This document shows positions 35,758 through 45,352 of a stretch of DNA of 64,000 nt, piece by piece (positions within the stretch are counted from its first letter, which is position 1; the number at the start of each line of letters is the position of its first letter). The stretch comes from Paraphotobacterium marinum. GTDB lineage: Bacteria > Pseudomonadota > Gammaproteobacteria > Enterobacterales > Vibrionaceae. The position numbers and the translations under genes were made by a program. The notes beneath the pieces are model-generated. The model made no database searches and was not told the origin of the DNA. It saw nothing but the letters and a program-made list of their open reading frames with translations. Location of the stretch: NCBI RefSeq assembly GCF_002216855.1, contig NZ_CP022356.1, forward strand, positions 744,001 through 808,000, in the 5' to 3' direction.

Positions 35758-37389
35758 TTAATATTCAATGAGATATAAGTTTTTAGAATAGATATAATTT
35801 AGTGCATCATTCATTGGGAAACCTTTTACATATGGTTTTACAATTGTTGTTGCAGAAGTTTGAAACCATGTTACAGCAGGATAATCCTTATCTAAAATTT
35901 CCTGCATTTTTTGAAAAAATACAATTCGTTTTGTCAAATCTTCTTCCATAAATGATTTTTCGATCAATTGATCGAAATCTTTATTGGAATAACCACCTGA
36001 ATTTTGAGAGCCTCCTGTTTTTAAGTTTCCATAAAACGCCATAGGATCGTTAAAATCTGCAACCCATCCTTGACGTGCCATCTCCCAGTTTCCTGTATCG
36101 AGGGTATTCAAATATGTCTTAAACTCTTGATTAGTGATGGTTACTTGTACCATTGGTAATGCCTGCTGAATCATGGCTGCAATTGCGGACATTTGTTTTT
36201 GTCTTTCATCACTTGTTGGATAAAGTAAACTAAATTTTAGTGGCTTATCTTGACTGTAACCTGCTTTTTTAAGAAGTTCTAATGCCTTTTCTTTTCTTTG
36301 CTCGGGATTCATCGATTGATATGGTGACTTAATACTTTTAAAATTAGCTGTACCCTCAACAGCAAAATTATACAAGGGCTTTGTTGCTCCTCCCATTACA
36401 AATTTTGACAATGCTTCTTTATCAATAACCAAAGAAATAGCTTGTCTCACATCTACATCGTTAAAAGGTGGTTTTTTAACATTAAAAATTGCATACTCAC
36501 TTGTTAAAAAAGGGGTTATTTTCAATTGATCTCCATATTCTTTTTGAAGACTTTTAAAAAAATCACCTCCAGGCAACTGCCAACCAGTCATGTCTTCACC
36601 ATTTGATTTATAGCGATTAACGTCAGCAACTCTATCATTTATAACAAGATACGTCACTTTTGTAATTATTGTATTTTTATTGTCCCAATAAAATTTATTT
36701 TTCTCGGTTACAATTTTTTCATTTATAACGTGATTAGTTAATTTATAAGCTCCATTACTAACTATATTTTTGGGATCTGTCCACTTATCTCCCCATTTTT
36801 CAATAACTTGTTTAGGTAATGGAAACATAACTGTTTGACCAAGCATACCTACAAAATATGGCGTTGGCTTAACTAAAGAAACCTCTAAAGTATGAGCATC
36901 CTTAGCTTTAACACCAAGGTCAGTCGATTTTAATTTACCATCAATAATTTCTTTTGCATTTTTAATGTTTGCAACTTCAAGATAGAATGAATATGGTGAA
37001 GCTGTCTGAGGATCTACGGCCCTTTGCCACGAATAAACAAAATTGTCAGCAGTTACTGGTGATCCATCGCTCCATTTTGCGTCATCTCTCAAGTAAAAGG
37101 TATAAGTTAAGCCATCTTTACTCATTTCCCATTTTTTAGCAACACCTTCTGACGGTTCTCCATTATCATTAATGGTAATTAAACCCTCAAAACAATCTAT
37201 AGCTACCCTTGCTCCATAAGTATCTTCAATTAATGTAGGATCTAGGGAGCCCGGTTCTGCTTGATTATTAAATGTTATTTGCTGATTTTTTGCTAATTTT
37301 GCACCTTCTGGAACCTCAGCAGCAAAAGAAGTTGAAGTAAAAATAAATAAAAAGAACCAATAAAACAAATGTTGAATTAATTTATTCAT
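35758..37389 (-). CDS. oppA: OppA-type peptide ABC transporter substrate-binding protein
   Basis: A 543-residue periplasmic solute-binding protein of family 5, with a signal peptide ending FTSTSFAA (about residue 24). Conserved elements include FNNQAEPGSLDPTL, WSDGSPVTADNFVYSWQRAVDP, and AVTWFQTSATTIVKPYVKGF at the end. It is a close paralogue of the next gene upstream (37560-39197) along its whole length. No oppBCDF permease genes are in the window, so it must work with a transporter encoded elsewhere. A terminator separates the two paralogues, so each probably has its own promoter. Confidence 0.92.
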   Translation of the reverse strand: MNKLIQHLFYWFFLFIFTSTSFAAEVPEGAKLAKNQQITFNNQAEPGSLDPTLIEDTYGARVAIDCFEGLITINDNGEPSEGVAKKWEMSKDGLTYTFYLRDDAKWSDGSPVTADNFVYSWQRAVDPQTASPYSFYLEVANIKNAKEIIDGKLKSTDLGVKAKDAHTLEVSLVKPTPYFVGMLGQTVMFPLPKQVIEKWGDKWTDPKNIVSNGAYKLTNHVINEKIVTEKNKFYWDNKNTIITKVTYLVINDRVADVNRYKSNGEDMTGWQLPGGDFFKSLQKEYGDQLKITPFLTSEYAIFNVKKPPFNDVDVRQAISLVIDKEALSKFVMGGATKPLYNFAVEGTANFKSIKSPYQSMNPEQRKEKALELLKKAGYSQDKPLKFSLLYPTSDERQKQMSAIAAMIQQALPMVQVTITNQEFKTYLNTLDTGNWEMARQGWVADFNDPMAFYGNLKTGGSQNSGGYSNKDFDQLIEKSFMEEDLTKRIVFFQKMQEILDKDYPAVTWFQTSATTIVKPYVKGFPMNDALNYIYSKNLYLIEY

Positions 37390-37509
37390 AATAGTAACCA
37401 GTCAATTTAAATATTAATTAAAGTATTAATGAGAACTGGAATTTTTCAAAAAAATAATACAAAAAAAATGAGAATTGAGGCTTTTTAAACTTATATAAAA
37501 ATAATAAAA

Positions 37510-37537
37510 AAAAACCTCAATCAGAATTGAGGTTTTT
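37510..37537 (-). terminator. Rho-independent terminator between the two oppA paralogues
   Basis: AAAACCTCAAT (37511-37521) and ATTGAGGTTTT (37526-37536) form a perfect 11-base stem with a 4-base loop, with A/T runs on both sides. It lies just after the stop of the gene at 37560 on the minus strand. Confidence 0.85.
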
Positions 37538-37559
37538 ATGAGCTTATATTAAAAATTAA

Positions 37560-39197
37560 TTAGTGTTTAACTAAATATAAATCTTTAGAATAAACATAAT
37601 TTAAAGCATTATTCATTGGATACCCCTTAACATAAGGTTTAACTAAAGTTGTAGCTTTAGTTTGGAACCAAGTAACCGCAGGGTATTCTGTTGATAAGAT
37701 TTCTTGCATTTGATTAAAATATTTTTTACGTTTATTTAAATCTTGCTCTAAATATGAAGCTTGAATAAGGTCATCATATTTTTTGTTTGAAAAACTACCA
37801 TAGTTAGATGGTGAACCAGACACCAAGTTTCCGTAGAAAGTCATTGGATCATTGTAATCTCCAACCCAACCATTTCGAGACATTTGCCAATCATTAGTAT
37901 GAAGTGTTGATAAGTATGTTTTCCATTCTTGAACTTCAATTGAAGGTTTAACAAATGGAACAGCCTGGGAAATCATCGCTGCTACAGCTTCGATTTCTTT
38001 TTTACGCTCATCACTCGTAGAATATAAAATACTAAATTTCAATGGATTACTTGCATTATACCCTGCTTCATTCAACAGTTTTGTTGCCATTGCGATGCGT
38101 TGTTCTTGTGTCATCGTCTGATACGGTGTTTTAATAGGTGAGAAGTTTGCTGTTCCAGCTGGTGCAAAATTATATTGAGGAGCCGTCGCACCACCCATCA
38201 CATATTTTGACAATGCTTCTTTATTAATTACTAAGGAAATCGCCTTTCTTACTTTCACATTATTAAATGGTGCAACTTTAGTATTAAAAAGAGCGTATTC
38301 ATCAGATAAAAATGGAGTAATTTTAAGTTGTGAACCGAAGTTAGCTTGTATTTGTTTAAATACTTCTCCACCTGGTAATTGCCATGCACTAATATCTTCG
38401 CCACCAGATTTATAACGATTTAAATCTTGATTTCTATCTGGAATTACTAAATATACAACCTTATTAATAACTGTATTTTTATTATCCCAATATTTTGGAT
38501 TTCTAACAGAAACTATTTTTTCATTTACAACATGTTTTGAAAGCTTATATGCGCCATTTCCGACGAAATGTTCTGGTTTAGTCCATTTGTCACCCCACTT
38601 CTCAACAGTAGCTTTTTGGACTGGGAACATACATGCGTTTGATAGCATACCAATGAAGAATGGAGTGGGTTTTTCAAGTTTTACAACTAAGGTATAGTCA
38701 TCTTTAGCAACAACTCCTAACTTACTTGCAGGCATTTTTCCATCAACAATTTGAGCAGCATTCACAATATTACCCATTTGTGGATAATAGGCATAAGGTG
38801 CTCCAGTTTTTGGATCAACTAATCTTTCCCAACTATAAACAAAATCTTTTGCAGTAACAGGAGAACCATCAGACCACTTCGAATCTTTTCTTAAATGAAA
38901 AGTATATGTTAGTCCATCTTTACTTTCTTCCCATGATTTTGCAACTCCAGGAACAGGGTTACCATTACCATCAACGTTGACCAATCCCTCAAGTAAATCA
39001 TCTAAAATTCTATTGGCGTAAGCACCTTCATTTAACTGTGGATCTAGGGTTTGAGGTTCAGCTTGGTTATTAAATGTTAGGGTTTGATCTTTAGCTAACT
39101 CAGTTCCAGCAGGCACATTCGCAGCGAAAGAAGATGTAGACAACATACCCAACAGAGCTGTTGCAATAAGGGTTTTTCTTAAACTTTTATTGTTCAT
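37560..39197 (-). CDS. oppA: OppA-type peptide ABC transporter substrate-binding protein (paralogue)
   Basis: A 545-residue family-5 binding protein with a signal peptide ending STSSFAA. It shares the sequence plan of the gene at 35758: FNNQAEPQTLDPQLNEGAY, WSDGSPVTAKDFVYSWERLVDP, GGEDISAWQLPGGEVFKQI and a C-terminus AVTWFQTKATTLVKPYVKGY. The tandem arrangement indicates gene duplication. Differences are concentrated in the middle of the protein, compatible with different peptide preferences, which is inference. No transporter membrane genes are adjacent. Confidence 0.92.
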   Translation of the reverse strand: MNNKSLRKTLIATALLGMLSTSSFAANVPAGTELAKDQTLTFNNQAEPQTLDPQLNEGAYANRILDDLLEGLVNVDGNGNPVPGVAKSWEESKDGLTYTFHLRKDSKWSDGSPVTAKDFVYSWERLVDPKTGAPYAYYPQMGNIVNAAQIVDGKMPASKLGVVAKDDYTLVVKLEKPTPFFIGMLSNACMFPVQKATVEKWGDKWTKPEHFVGNGAYKLSKHVVNEKIVSVRNPKYWDNKNTVINKVVYLVIPDRNQDLNRYKSGGEDISAWQLPGGEVFKQIQANFGSQLKITPFLSDEYALFNTKVAPFNNVKVRKAISLVINKEALSKYVMGGATAPQYNFAPAGTANFSPIKTPYQTMTQEQRIAMATKLLNEAGYNASNPLKFSILYSTSDERKKEIEAVAAMISQAVPFVKPSIEVQEWKTYLSTLHTNDWQMSRNGWVGDYNDPMTFYGNLVSGSPSNYGSFSNKKYDDLIQASYLEQDLNKRKKYFNQMQEILSTEYPAVTWFQTKATTLVKPYVKGYPMNNALNYVYSKDLYLVKH

Positions 39198-39369
39198 TTT
39201 TAGTCCTTGTGTGTTTGTAAAAATATTTTTTTTTTATTTTTTTAACACAAATGAACAATAATTTAAAGAAAAAAGTTAAAATTTATATAAGTTTTATTTA
39301 TTAATAGTAGAAAAAAAATAAATCTAAAGGCACAAAGTCCTTAAAAAACTTAGCTTTATTGAAGTTATT

Positions 39370-39534
39370 TTAATCAATTTTTTTGATACCTTTATATAAT
39401 GCCTGCATAGGTTTTTGATTATCACATAAATCCATAAAATATTGCTCGGCTTCAACATCCGAGTTAGCTTCAAATTCTACTTGAACCTCTTCACTAAAGC
39501 CAAAACATTGTACAGCGTATCCAACGTATTTCAT
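39370..39534 (-). CDS. Small protein (54 residues), unknown
   Basis: A 54-codon gene within the 418-base gap between the oppA paralogue and znuB. It starts ATG 39534 with a strong AGGTGG site about seven bases upstream and stops at 39370. The product, MKYVGYAVQCFGFSEEVQVE and onward, is acidic, with two Cys (residues 10 and 36) and no signal peptide. It ends LYKGIKKID. The good ribosome site and balanced amino-acid composition argue for a real gene. I do not recognise a family. The remaining 39198-39369 stretch is AT-rich and shows nothing else. Confidence 0.55.
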   Translation of the reverse strand: MKYVGYAVQCFGFSEEVQVEFEANSDVEAEQYFMDLCDNQKPMQALYKGIKKID

Positions 39535-39615
39535 GCCTACCACCTATCAGTAGATTAATATTAACAATTTAATTATAGCTAAAAAATGTTAAAAATTGAC
39601 TTTATTTTTTAAAAT

Positions 39616-40416
39616 TTATTCAGTGCGTCGAAAAATTTTAAAAATGTAACCGACTAAATAAATAGAACATAAAATCATAGTGATTAAAAAGCTTGTTGGT
39701 ATATTAAAGTAAAATGTAATTACAAGTGATAACCAGATTGATATTAAAGAAATAATAATACTTGTAAATATCATTTTAAATACATTATCACACCACTGAG
39801 TTGCTATTGCACCTGGAATAATCATAAGTGCAAAAATTAAAAGAGCTCCAACAATTTGACAGCCCATTGAGACTGAAATTGATAACAAAAGCGTAAAATA
39901 AACATTTATATTTTTCATTGGAAACTGATAGGCTCTTGCTAACTCCGGATCAATAGTTGTGAAAATAAAAACTCTATATAAAATAGAGATACCTATAAAA
40001 ACGATGACACATGAACCCAGTAGAATCCAAATCTGTTCCAAACTAATGGACAAAATATTTCCAAATAATATACTCATCACACTTCCAGAATAATTATTTT
40101 GAAAAATAAATAGAAAATAGGCACCTAAACCAAGAAAAAAAGATAGAATTACACCCACAGAAAGATCATTTTTTTTAATTTTATCTCCAAATAATCCAAT
40201 TAAAATAGCAACAATTGCATTAATAACCAGTTGTCCCACAACACCTGGAAGCCCTACTAAAGCCGAACCAGCAGCACCTGTCAAACTTGTATGGCCAAGT
40301 GCATGAGCTGCAAAAGAGCTTCTTCTTAAAATTACAAAAACACTCATTAAACCACATAAAATACCAATCATGGTCCCTGCTATAAAAGCATACTTCATAA
40401 ATTCGTAGTTAAACAT
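39616..40416 (-). CDS. znuB: Zinc ABC transporter permease
   Basis: A 266-residue inner-membrane protein with about eight helices, of the ABC-3 metal permease family. Motifs include FVILRRSSFAAHALGHTSLTGAAG near the N-terminus and the cytoplasmic coupling region DPELARAYQFP. I start it at ATG 40416, which overlaps the znuC stop by 8 bases and has GGAGAG upstream; the longer open frame would run deep into znuC. It forms an operon with znuC. The binding protein gene znuA is 4 kb away. Manganese or iron cannot be excluded, but the nearby zur and candidate Zur sites favour zinc. Confidence 0.9.
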   Translation of the reverse strand: MFNYEFMKYAFIAGTMIGILCGLMSVFVILRRSSFAAHALGHTSLTGAAGSALVGLPGVVGQLVINAIVAILIGLFGDKIKKNDLSVGVILSFFLGLGAYFLFIFQNNYSGSVMSILFGNILSISLEQIWILLGSCVIVFIGISILYRVFIFTTIDPELARAYQFPMKNINVYFTLLLSISVSMGCQIVGALLIFALMIIPGAIATQWCDNVFKMIFTSIIISLISIWLSLVITFYFNIPTSFLITMILCSIYLVGYIFKIFRRTE

Positions 40417-41086
40417 AAAGACAGCTCTCCAGATTTTCAATAGTTTTGTGATAATGTAACTGCTGTTCACTAAAATGCATGAAACCATCTAATTCTTGGT
40501 ATACTTCTCTCATTTCATGTGAAATCATCAAAACATTTAACTCTCTTTGTTCTCGAATACGGTGAAGGGATGCAATAAAAGCTCTTTTAGATTTAGGATC
40601 AAGATCTGCAAGTGGTTCATCTAGTAAAAGTAATTTAGGTTGACTGATTAAAGATTGGACTAGAAATATCCTTTTTTTTTGTCCTCCTGATAAAGTTAAA
40701 AACGGTTGATGAATATAGCTTCCAACATCTACCAAATCTATTAAATTATTCAGAAAATTACGATCAATTTTTTTTTGCTGTTTAATCTGGGGAGAGCTTA
40801 AAGTATATTTCACTAGGGAGTAACCCGTCATTTTATCTGGCAAATTTAGCTCTCTTTCTTGAGGGATATAACTAATGAGATTATTTGAGTTCTCTGGCTT
40901 TTGATTAAAAATTAATATCTCACCTCTCAGAGGTTTAATAATACCTAAAAAAGTTTTAAATAAGGTTGTTTTTCCAATACCATTTTTCCCAACAACTCCT
41001 AACCATTTGTTATCAGAAATTTTAAGGTTTATGGGATTAGTTATGGGTTTGTGATAACCCAAAACCAGATCTTTCATTTCTATCAT
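40409..41086 (-). CDS. znuC: Zinc ABC transporter ATP-binding protein
   Basis: A 225-residue ABC ATPase, with Walker A GVVGKNGIGKTTLF, signature LSGGQKKRIFL, Walker B LLLLDEPLADLD and switch His in MISHEMREVYQ. It energises uptake through ZnuB. Its stop overlaps the znuB start, indicating translational coupling. A pair of inverted 15-base elements resembling Zur boxes lies 25-61 bases upstream of its start, between it and the convergently arranged end of the MFS gene, so zinc-responsive control is likely. Confidence 0.9.
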   Translation of the reverse strand: MIEMKDLVLGYHKPITNPINLKISDNKWLGVVGKNGIGKTTLFKTFLGIIKPLRGEILIFNQKPENSNNLISYIPQERELNLPDKMTGYSLVKYTLSSPQIKQQKKIDRNFLNNLIDLVDVGSYIHQPFLTLSGGQKKRIFLVQSLISQPKLLLLDEPLADLDPKSKRAFIASLHRIREQRELNVLMISHEMREVYQELDGFMHFSEQQLHYHKTIENLESCLYV

Positions 41087-41110
41087 AGAGAATATAAGAA
41101 TATTTTAAAA

Positions 41111-41147
41111 TGATACAATATACCAAATCGAATGGTATAATGCATCA
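41111..41147 (-). promoter_or_regulatory. Candidate double Zur operator upstream of znuCB
   Basis: TGATACAATATACCA (41111-41125) and the inverted copy TGGTATAATGCATCA (41133-41147) form an imperfect inverted repeat with matching flanks (15 of 17 positions over 41108-41124 and 41134-41150). Each fits TGnTn-N5-TAnCA, close to the known gammaproteobacterial Zur core TGTTATA-n-TATAACA. Similar elements precede znuA and zur in this window. Confidence 0.4.
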
Positions 41148-41158
41148 TTTAAAATTTA

Positions 41159-42355
41159 TTAATTCTTTATAATATCTTTTGCCTCATATCTATTGGAAAA
41201 AAGTTTTCTTAATGATAACAGTGAAATTAATAGAAAAAATGACACAAAAACCACTGTAAATTGTAAGATACTGCTTAAAGGAATAAGGCCCATCAAAGAT
41301 ACGATTAAAGTTGCTGCGCCCACATTTATAAAGGACATAACGCCACTCCCAATGGCTTTATCTGCTAGGGATTTAGTGGCTAAATAACTCCCTGGACCCA
41401 TAATAGCACCTAAAAAAAGATAGAAGAACATTGCCATTACAAAAAATAGTGATGTACTCACAATATATCCTAGAGCAATTAAAACCCATACAAAAAGTAG
41501 TGGAATCATCATAATCAATAGTAAAAATATCGTCCTTTCAGGAGATGTTTTTTTCATCAAATAATTAGATAAAAAACTACCCCCAATCATCCCTATTGTA
41601 TTTATAAAACTATATGATCCATACTCTTGTGGAGAAAGAGTTAAAACTTGAGAGCAATATATAGGTGAAAAAGCTGTATATCCATAGGAGAAAATAGCTA
41701 ACAAACTAATTATAAAAGCATAAAAAATTAAATTTTTATCTTTAAAAGCATTACTATAATCTTGAAAAATATTTTTAATATTTATACTTTTTTGTTCTGT
41801 AAGTGTTTCCTTAAATTGCCAAGTTAGGAAGAACATTACTATACCGTGGAACAATAAAAGCCAAAAAATACTATACCAACTAAAATATTGAGTAATTAAA
41901 CCACTTATAAAAATTATAAGGCTAATCCCAACGCTAAATGCAAAAACTGAGAAAGAAAGAGCTTGTTTAGCTTTTTCTTTACTTAAACTTTCATGAATTA
42001 AAGTATATGTTATTGCTAAGCCAGCTGAAGCACCGAGAGCACTTAAAAACCTCCCTAGTATAATTATCCCAAATAAATTTAAATAACCGGCTATTAAACA
42101 AATGATTGAACCTATAATGTATATTAACAATCCCGCTCTCAGGGTATTGAGACGTCCAAACCTATTGGCAAATGGTCCATATACCAATTGTCCGATTAAG
42201 TAACCTACTAAAAAAACAGATACAATAGCATTCGTCATCACATCTGAAAGATGCATAGATATTTTAATATCATGTAATCCTGGTGAAATTGCAGCTGCTG
42301 CTAAGGAAGCAATACTTATATAGGTCAATAACAAGCCTATTTTTAGATTGTTCAT
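41159..42355 (-). CDS. Bcr/CflA-like MFS exporter
   Basis: A 398-residue inner-membrane protein with twelve predicted helices. It has the major-facilitator motif A between helices 2 and 3 in the form GPFANRFGRLNTLRAG, and the helix-5 ALGASAGLA segment typical of 12-TM multidrug exporters of the Bcr/CflA group. The substrate is unknown. It is transcribed in the same direction as znuCB, 72 bases upstream, but candidate Zur operators lie between them, so co-transcription is uncertain. Confidence 0.85.
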   Translation of the reverse strand: MNNLKIGLLLTYISIASLAAAAISPGLHDIKISMHLSDVMTNAIVSVFLVGYLIGQLVYGPFANRFGRLNTLRAGLLIYIIGSIICLIAGYLNLFGIIILGRFLSALGASAGLAITYTLIHESLSKEKAKQALSFSVFAFSVGISLIIFISGLITQYFSWYSIFWLLLFHGIVMFFLTWQFKETLTEQKSINIKNIFQDYSNAFKDKNLIFYAFIISLLAIFSYGYTAFSPIYCSQVLTLSPQEYGSYSFINTIGMIGGSFLSNYLMKKTSPERTIFLLLIMMIPLLFVWVLIALGYIVSTSLFFVMAMFFYLFLGAIMGPGSYLATKSLADKAIGSGVMSFINVGAATLIVSLMGLIPLSSILQFTVVFVSFFLLISLLSLRKLFSNRYEAKDIIKN

Positions 42356-42458
42356 TTCGTTACTCCAAATAATTATAAATTGGAGTCATTTTACAAAACA
42401 TGGAGGTTTCAAATTATAATTATTAAGACGAAGTATTGTTCAATTCGGACATGTTTAT

Positions 42459-43462
42459 TTATGGAACCAGCCATCTTGTCATTTGGAATTTTGACAAAAA
42501 ATGAACAGTGGCAAAGGATAGAGTAAAACTAATGATCCCCCAAAGTAAAATATTAAAAATAGTTGGACCAATATAAATATCATAATTTCTTGTTGGCCAC
42601 AAAAATATGGGATGTATTAAGTAAATACCCAAGCTGTATTTGCTAATTAATGATAATTTTTTTTGTATTTTAATAGAAATATAACCACTAAGCTGCCTGA
42701 CAATTAAAAAAATCATAGTCGCAATCAAGACTGTATTGAGTGTCTTGTATGAAAACCATAATCCAATATCATATGTTTGAGATATGAAACTGTCTTTTAA
42801 AACAAAATAGTTAGATATGATTAAAGATACCAAACCCAATAAACAAAAAATAAAATATTTAAGTTTTTATTTAAATATAAATAATACCCTAGTAATAGAA
42901 ATCCACCATACATAAACAAATCATTAGTCCAGAACCCTTGAATAGAAAGCAAATACATTAAAGTTAAAACTAACCAAATCAAGATAATAAACTCCACAGA
43001 GTTATTTTCTGTATTTGTTTGAACCATGTACCTAAGAAAAGGAATAATAAAATAAAGAGGAATAAAATAATAAAAAAAACCCAAATGATAATAAGCCTCA
43101 TGATGATAAAGGTTTTTGAGTGTACTTAAAAATATATCATACTCAAAACCAGCACTTGTGAGACCCGATAAAACTGTAAAAAAAAGTGACCAAACTAAAA
43201 ATGGAATAAATACTTTAAAAACTCTTCTTTTGATAAAGTAATTCAAATCAAATTTTCTAGTGTCACTCAACATTAGTGCACCTGTAATCATAATAAAAAC
43301 TGGTACAGCCCAACGAAGAGAACCATTCAACCCAATTGCCATTGCCCATTCATAATCAGGTATTTTTCCAATTTGTTCTCTATAAGGTCCTATTGAATGG
43401 ATTAATACAACAGCGACGCAGCCAACTACACGCAAATTATCAAAAAAAGTAATTTTTTTCAT
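42459..43462 (-). CDS. Acyltransferase 3 family membrane protein, split by a -1 frameshift
   Basis: The first 213 codons (start 43462) carry FFDNLRVVGCVAVVLIHSIGPY, with the His of the acyltransferase-3 active site in the first helix, then several helices. They end NILFFVYWVWYL-stop at 42821. The remaining helices continue in the -1 frame (GLVSLIISNYFVLKDS... YSLGIYLIHPIFLWP... RWLVP) to 42459. The junction is a run of six T on the coding strand; a seventh restores one product of about 335 residues. WecH/OafA-like enzymes O-acetylate surface glycans. It is divergent from the AraC regulator, its likely controller. Either a base is missing from the sequence or the gene is broken or phase-variable. 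Confidence 0.8.
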
Positions 43463-43640
43463 TGTAACTCAAACTTTTTACACATAATAAAAATGTAGAA
43501 CAACTTGAAAAAAAATGCTTACTTTCTTGTCGTTAAACGAGTTTATCTAATTAATTTGAAATGACATACAAAAAACCTTTATTATCTTGCAGTGAATATT
43601 ATATATTAATTGATATACAATAAAGTTTAAAAAGTACGCT

Positions 43641-44411
43641 ATGAAACAAATAGAAGTAGCCCCTGAAGAACATATTAAATTTATTGATGAATCAAAACTT
43701 CCTTTGATAACAAACCCATTTAATGAAGAGTGGAATCATTATGAACATTCACACAATAAAACACAAATTACCTTCGTGGATAATGGACTCTTAAAAGTTA
43801 ATATTGATAATCAGATATATTTAATTACTTCAGGTTTTTTGATTTTGATACCACCAAAGTTCAATCACTCTGTCGAAATTCAAAAAAACTCAAAATTACT
43901 GACTGTTTTCACAGAGACACAACTAATGATTAAACCAAATTGTATAATGGCCACTCCTTTCTTAAAATCACTGCTAATTAAGCTTGATAATACATTCCCA
44001 AATGAACAATTACCAAAACAATTAGCCAATTCTTTTTCAGAAATACTAAAACATGAAATAAAAGATATTAGCTCAGAAACAAATTATAAAATGCTTGTGC
44101 CAAAAAATAAAAAGCTTGTTTCAATAATTTCTTATATTGACGCCCATCTATCTGAAAAATTATCCTTATCAGACATATCTTCTCGCTTTTTCATATCAGA
44201 TAGACATTTAAGTCGCTTATTTAAGAATGAAACAGGGCTTTCTTTTTCAGACTGGATTCAAAAATATAAGTTCTTAATATCAGTGAATAGGTTATCAGTT
44301 GCAAAAAGTACTACTGTCGTTGCAAAAGAGTTAGGTTATGATAGTGATAGTTCTTTTATTAAAATGTTCAAAAAGTTTACAAATGGAAAAACACCATCCA
44401 AATTTTTTTAA
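43641..44411 (+). CDS. AraC family transcription regulator
   Basis: A 256-residue regulator. The N-terminal part is a cupin-like effector domain (HYEHSHNKTQITFVDNGLL, a metal-cupin-like histidine pair, and PPKFNHSVEIQ). The C-terminal 100 residues are the AraC double helix-turn-helix (LSLSDISSRFFISDRHLSRL, then TTVVAKELGYDSDSSFIKMF). It is divergent from the acyltransferase gene and convergent with znuA. The closest families control exporters or catabolic genes in response to small molecules, but the effector is unknown. Start and length are typical. Confidence 0.88.
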   Translation: MKQIEVAPEEHIKFIDESKLPLITNPFNEEWNHYEHSHNKTQITFVDNGLLKVNIDNQIYLITSGFLILIPPKFNHSVEIQKNSKLLTVFTETQLMIKPNCIMATPFLKSLLIKLDNTFPNEQLPKQLANSFSEILKHEIKDISSETNYKMLVPKNKKLVSIISYIDAHLSEKLSLSDISSRFFISDRHLSRLFKNETGLSFSDWIQKYKFLISVNRLSVAKSTTVVAKELGYDSDSSFIKMFKKFTNGKTPSKFF

Positions 44412-44420
44412 AAAAATGGA

Positions 44421-44451
44421 AACCCAAAGTACGTATTTTGCACTATGGGTT
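44421..44451 (+). terminator. Possible bidirectional terminator between araC-type gene and znuA
   Basis: AACCCA (44421-44426) pairs with TGGGTT (44446-44451), with partial further pairing (AGTAC region to GCACT) inside the loop. It lies between two convergent stops. The stem is short and imperfect. Confidence 0.3.
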
Positions 44452-44474
44452 GAGAGAATTATTCAATTCTAAAG

Positions 44475-45341
44475 TTACTTTAAAACTTTATCAATTGCGT
44501 CTAACTCTGATAAAAACCATGTATTAACATCAGTAACACCCTTTGGAAGAGTTTCAGTTACACCGACAACAGGTACATTATTTTTCTTAGCTAAGTCTTG
44601 AATATTAGTCGTTACTGGATCCGTTACTTGGCTATTGTAAAATAAAACCTTAACCTTTCCATCTTTGATATTGTTTTGATATTCTGCTAATGCTTTTGCA
44701 GATGGATCTGCATCATTCATTATTGTCCACTGAACATCTTTCCCAACCATATCAAATCCTAGTGCGTCTGCCATGTAGCCAAAAACTGGTTCAGTTGCAG
44801 TAACTGTTACGCCTTTTGTTTTAGATTTAAGTTGCTCTATTTTAGCTAATACCTTTTGATGTTCTTTTAAGAAATTTTGAAGATTAGATTCAAAATAAGC
44901 TTTTTCTGCTGGCATTATTTCGGTAAAAGTTACAACTAACTTCTTGGCTAAAGTTGGGAAAGTTTGAGGATTATACCATAAGTGAGGGTTCGCATCTTTA
45001 CTCGTAATATTCATCAATTGGCTTACTTCAATCACAGATCTTTTACCATCTTTATTTTTAGTATTTAGTAGTGTCTTACTCCATGGATCATAATCAACAC
45101 CATTAAAGATAAAAACTTGAGCATTCGTCATAGCTTTACTTGTTTTTGCGGAAGTTGTAAATAAATGTGGATCTGCATCAGGGTTATTCAAAATACTTTC
45201 AACATGAACATATTTGCCACCAATGACATTTGCTACAGAGCCATAAAAGTTTTCAGCAGCAACAACATTAATTTCGTTAGATTTTGCAAGTGCTAAACTT
45301 GAACACACTAATAGGACTAGACCTAAAATATACTTTTTCAT
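44475..45341 (-). CDS. znuA: Zinc ABC transporter substrate-binding protein
   Basis: A 288-residue periplasmic metal-binding protein with a signal peptide ending SLALA (residue 19). Probable ligands are His59 (NPDADPHLF) and His120 (DANPHLWYNP). At the third ligand position the sequence is TATEPVFGYMADALG, with Glu184 where classical ZnuA has His. The histidine-rich loop of E. coli ZnuA is absent. This matches a subgroup of cluster-9 binding proteins, so zinc is likely but manganese is possible. The gene is separate from znuCB, 3.4 kb away, and has its own candidate Zur site immediately upstream. Confidence 0.88.
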   Translation of the reverse strand: MKKYILGLVLLVCSSLALAKSNEINVVAAENFYGSVANVIGGKYVHVESILNNPDADPHLFTTSAKTSKAMTNAQVFIFNGVDYDPWSKTLLNTKNKDGKRSVIEVSQLMNITSKDANPHLWYNPQTFPTLAKKLVVTFTEIMPAEKAYFESNLQNFLKEHQKVLAKIEQLKSKTKGVTVTATEPVFGYMADALGFDMVGKDVQWTIMNDADPSAKALAEYQNNIKDGKVKVLFYNSQVTDPVTTNIQDLAKKNNVPVVGVTETLPKGVTDVNTWFLSELDAIDKVLK

Positions 45342-45352
45342 TTAAATTCCTT

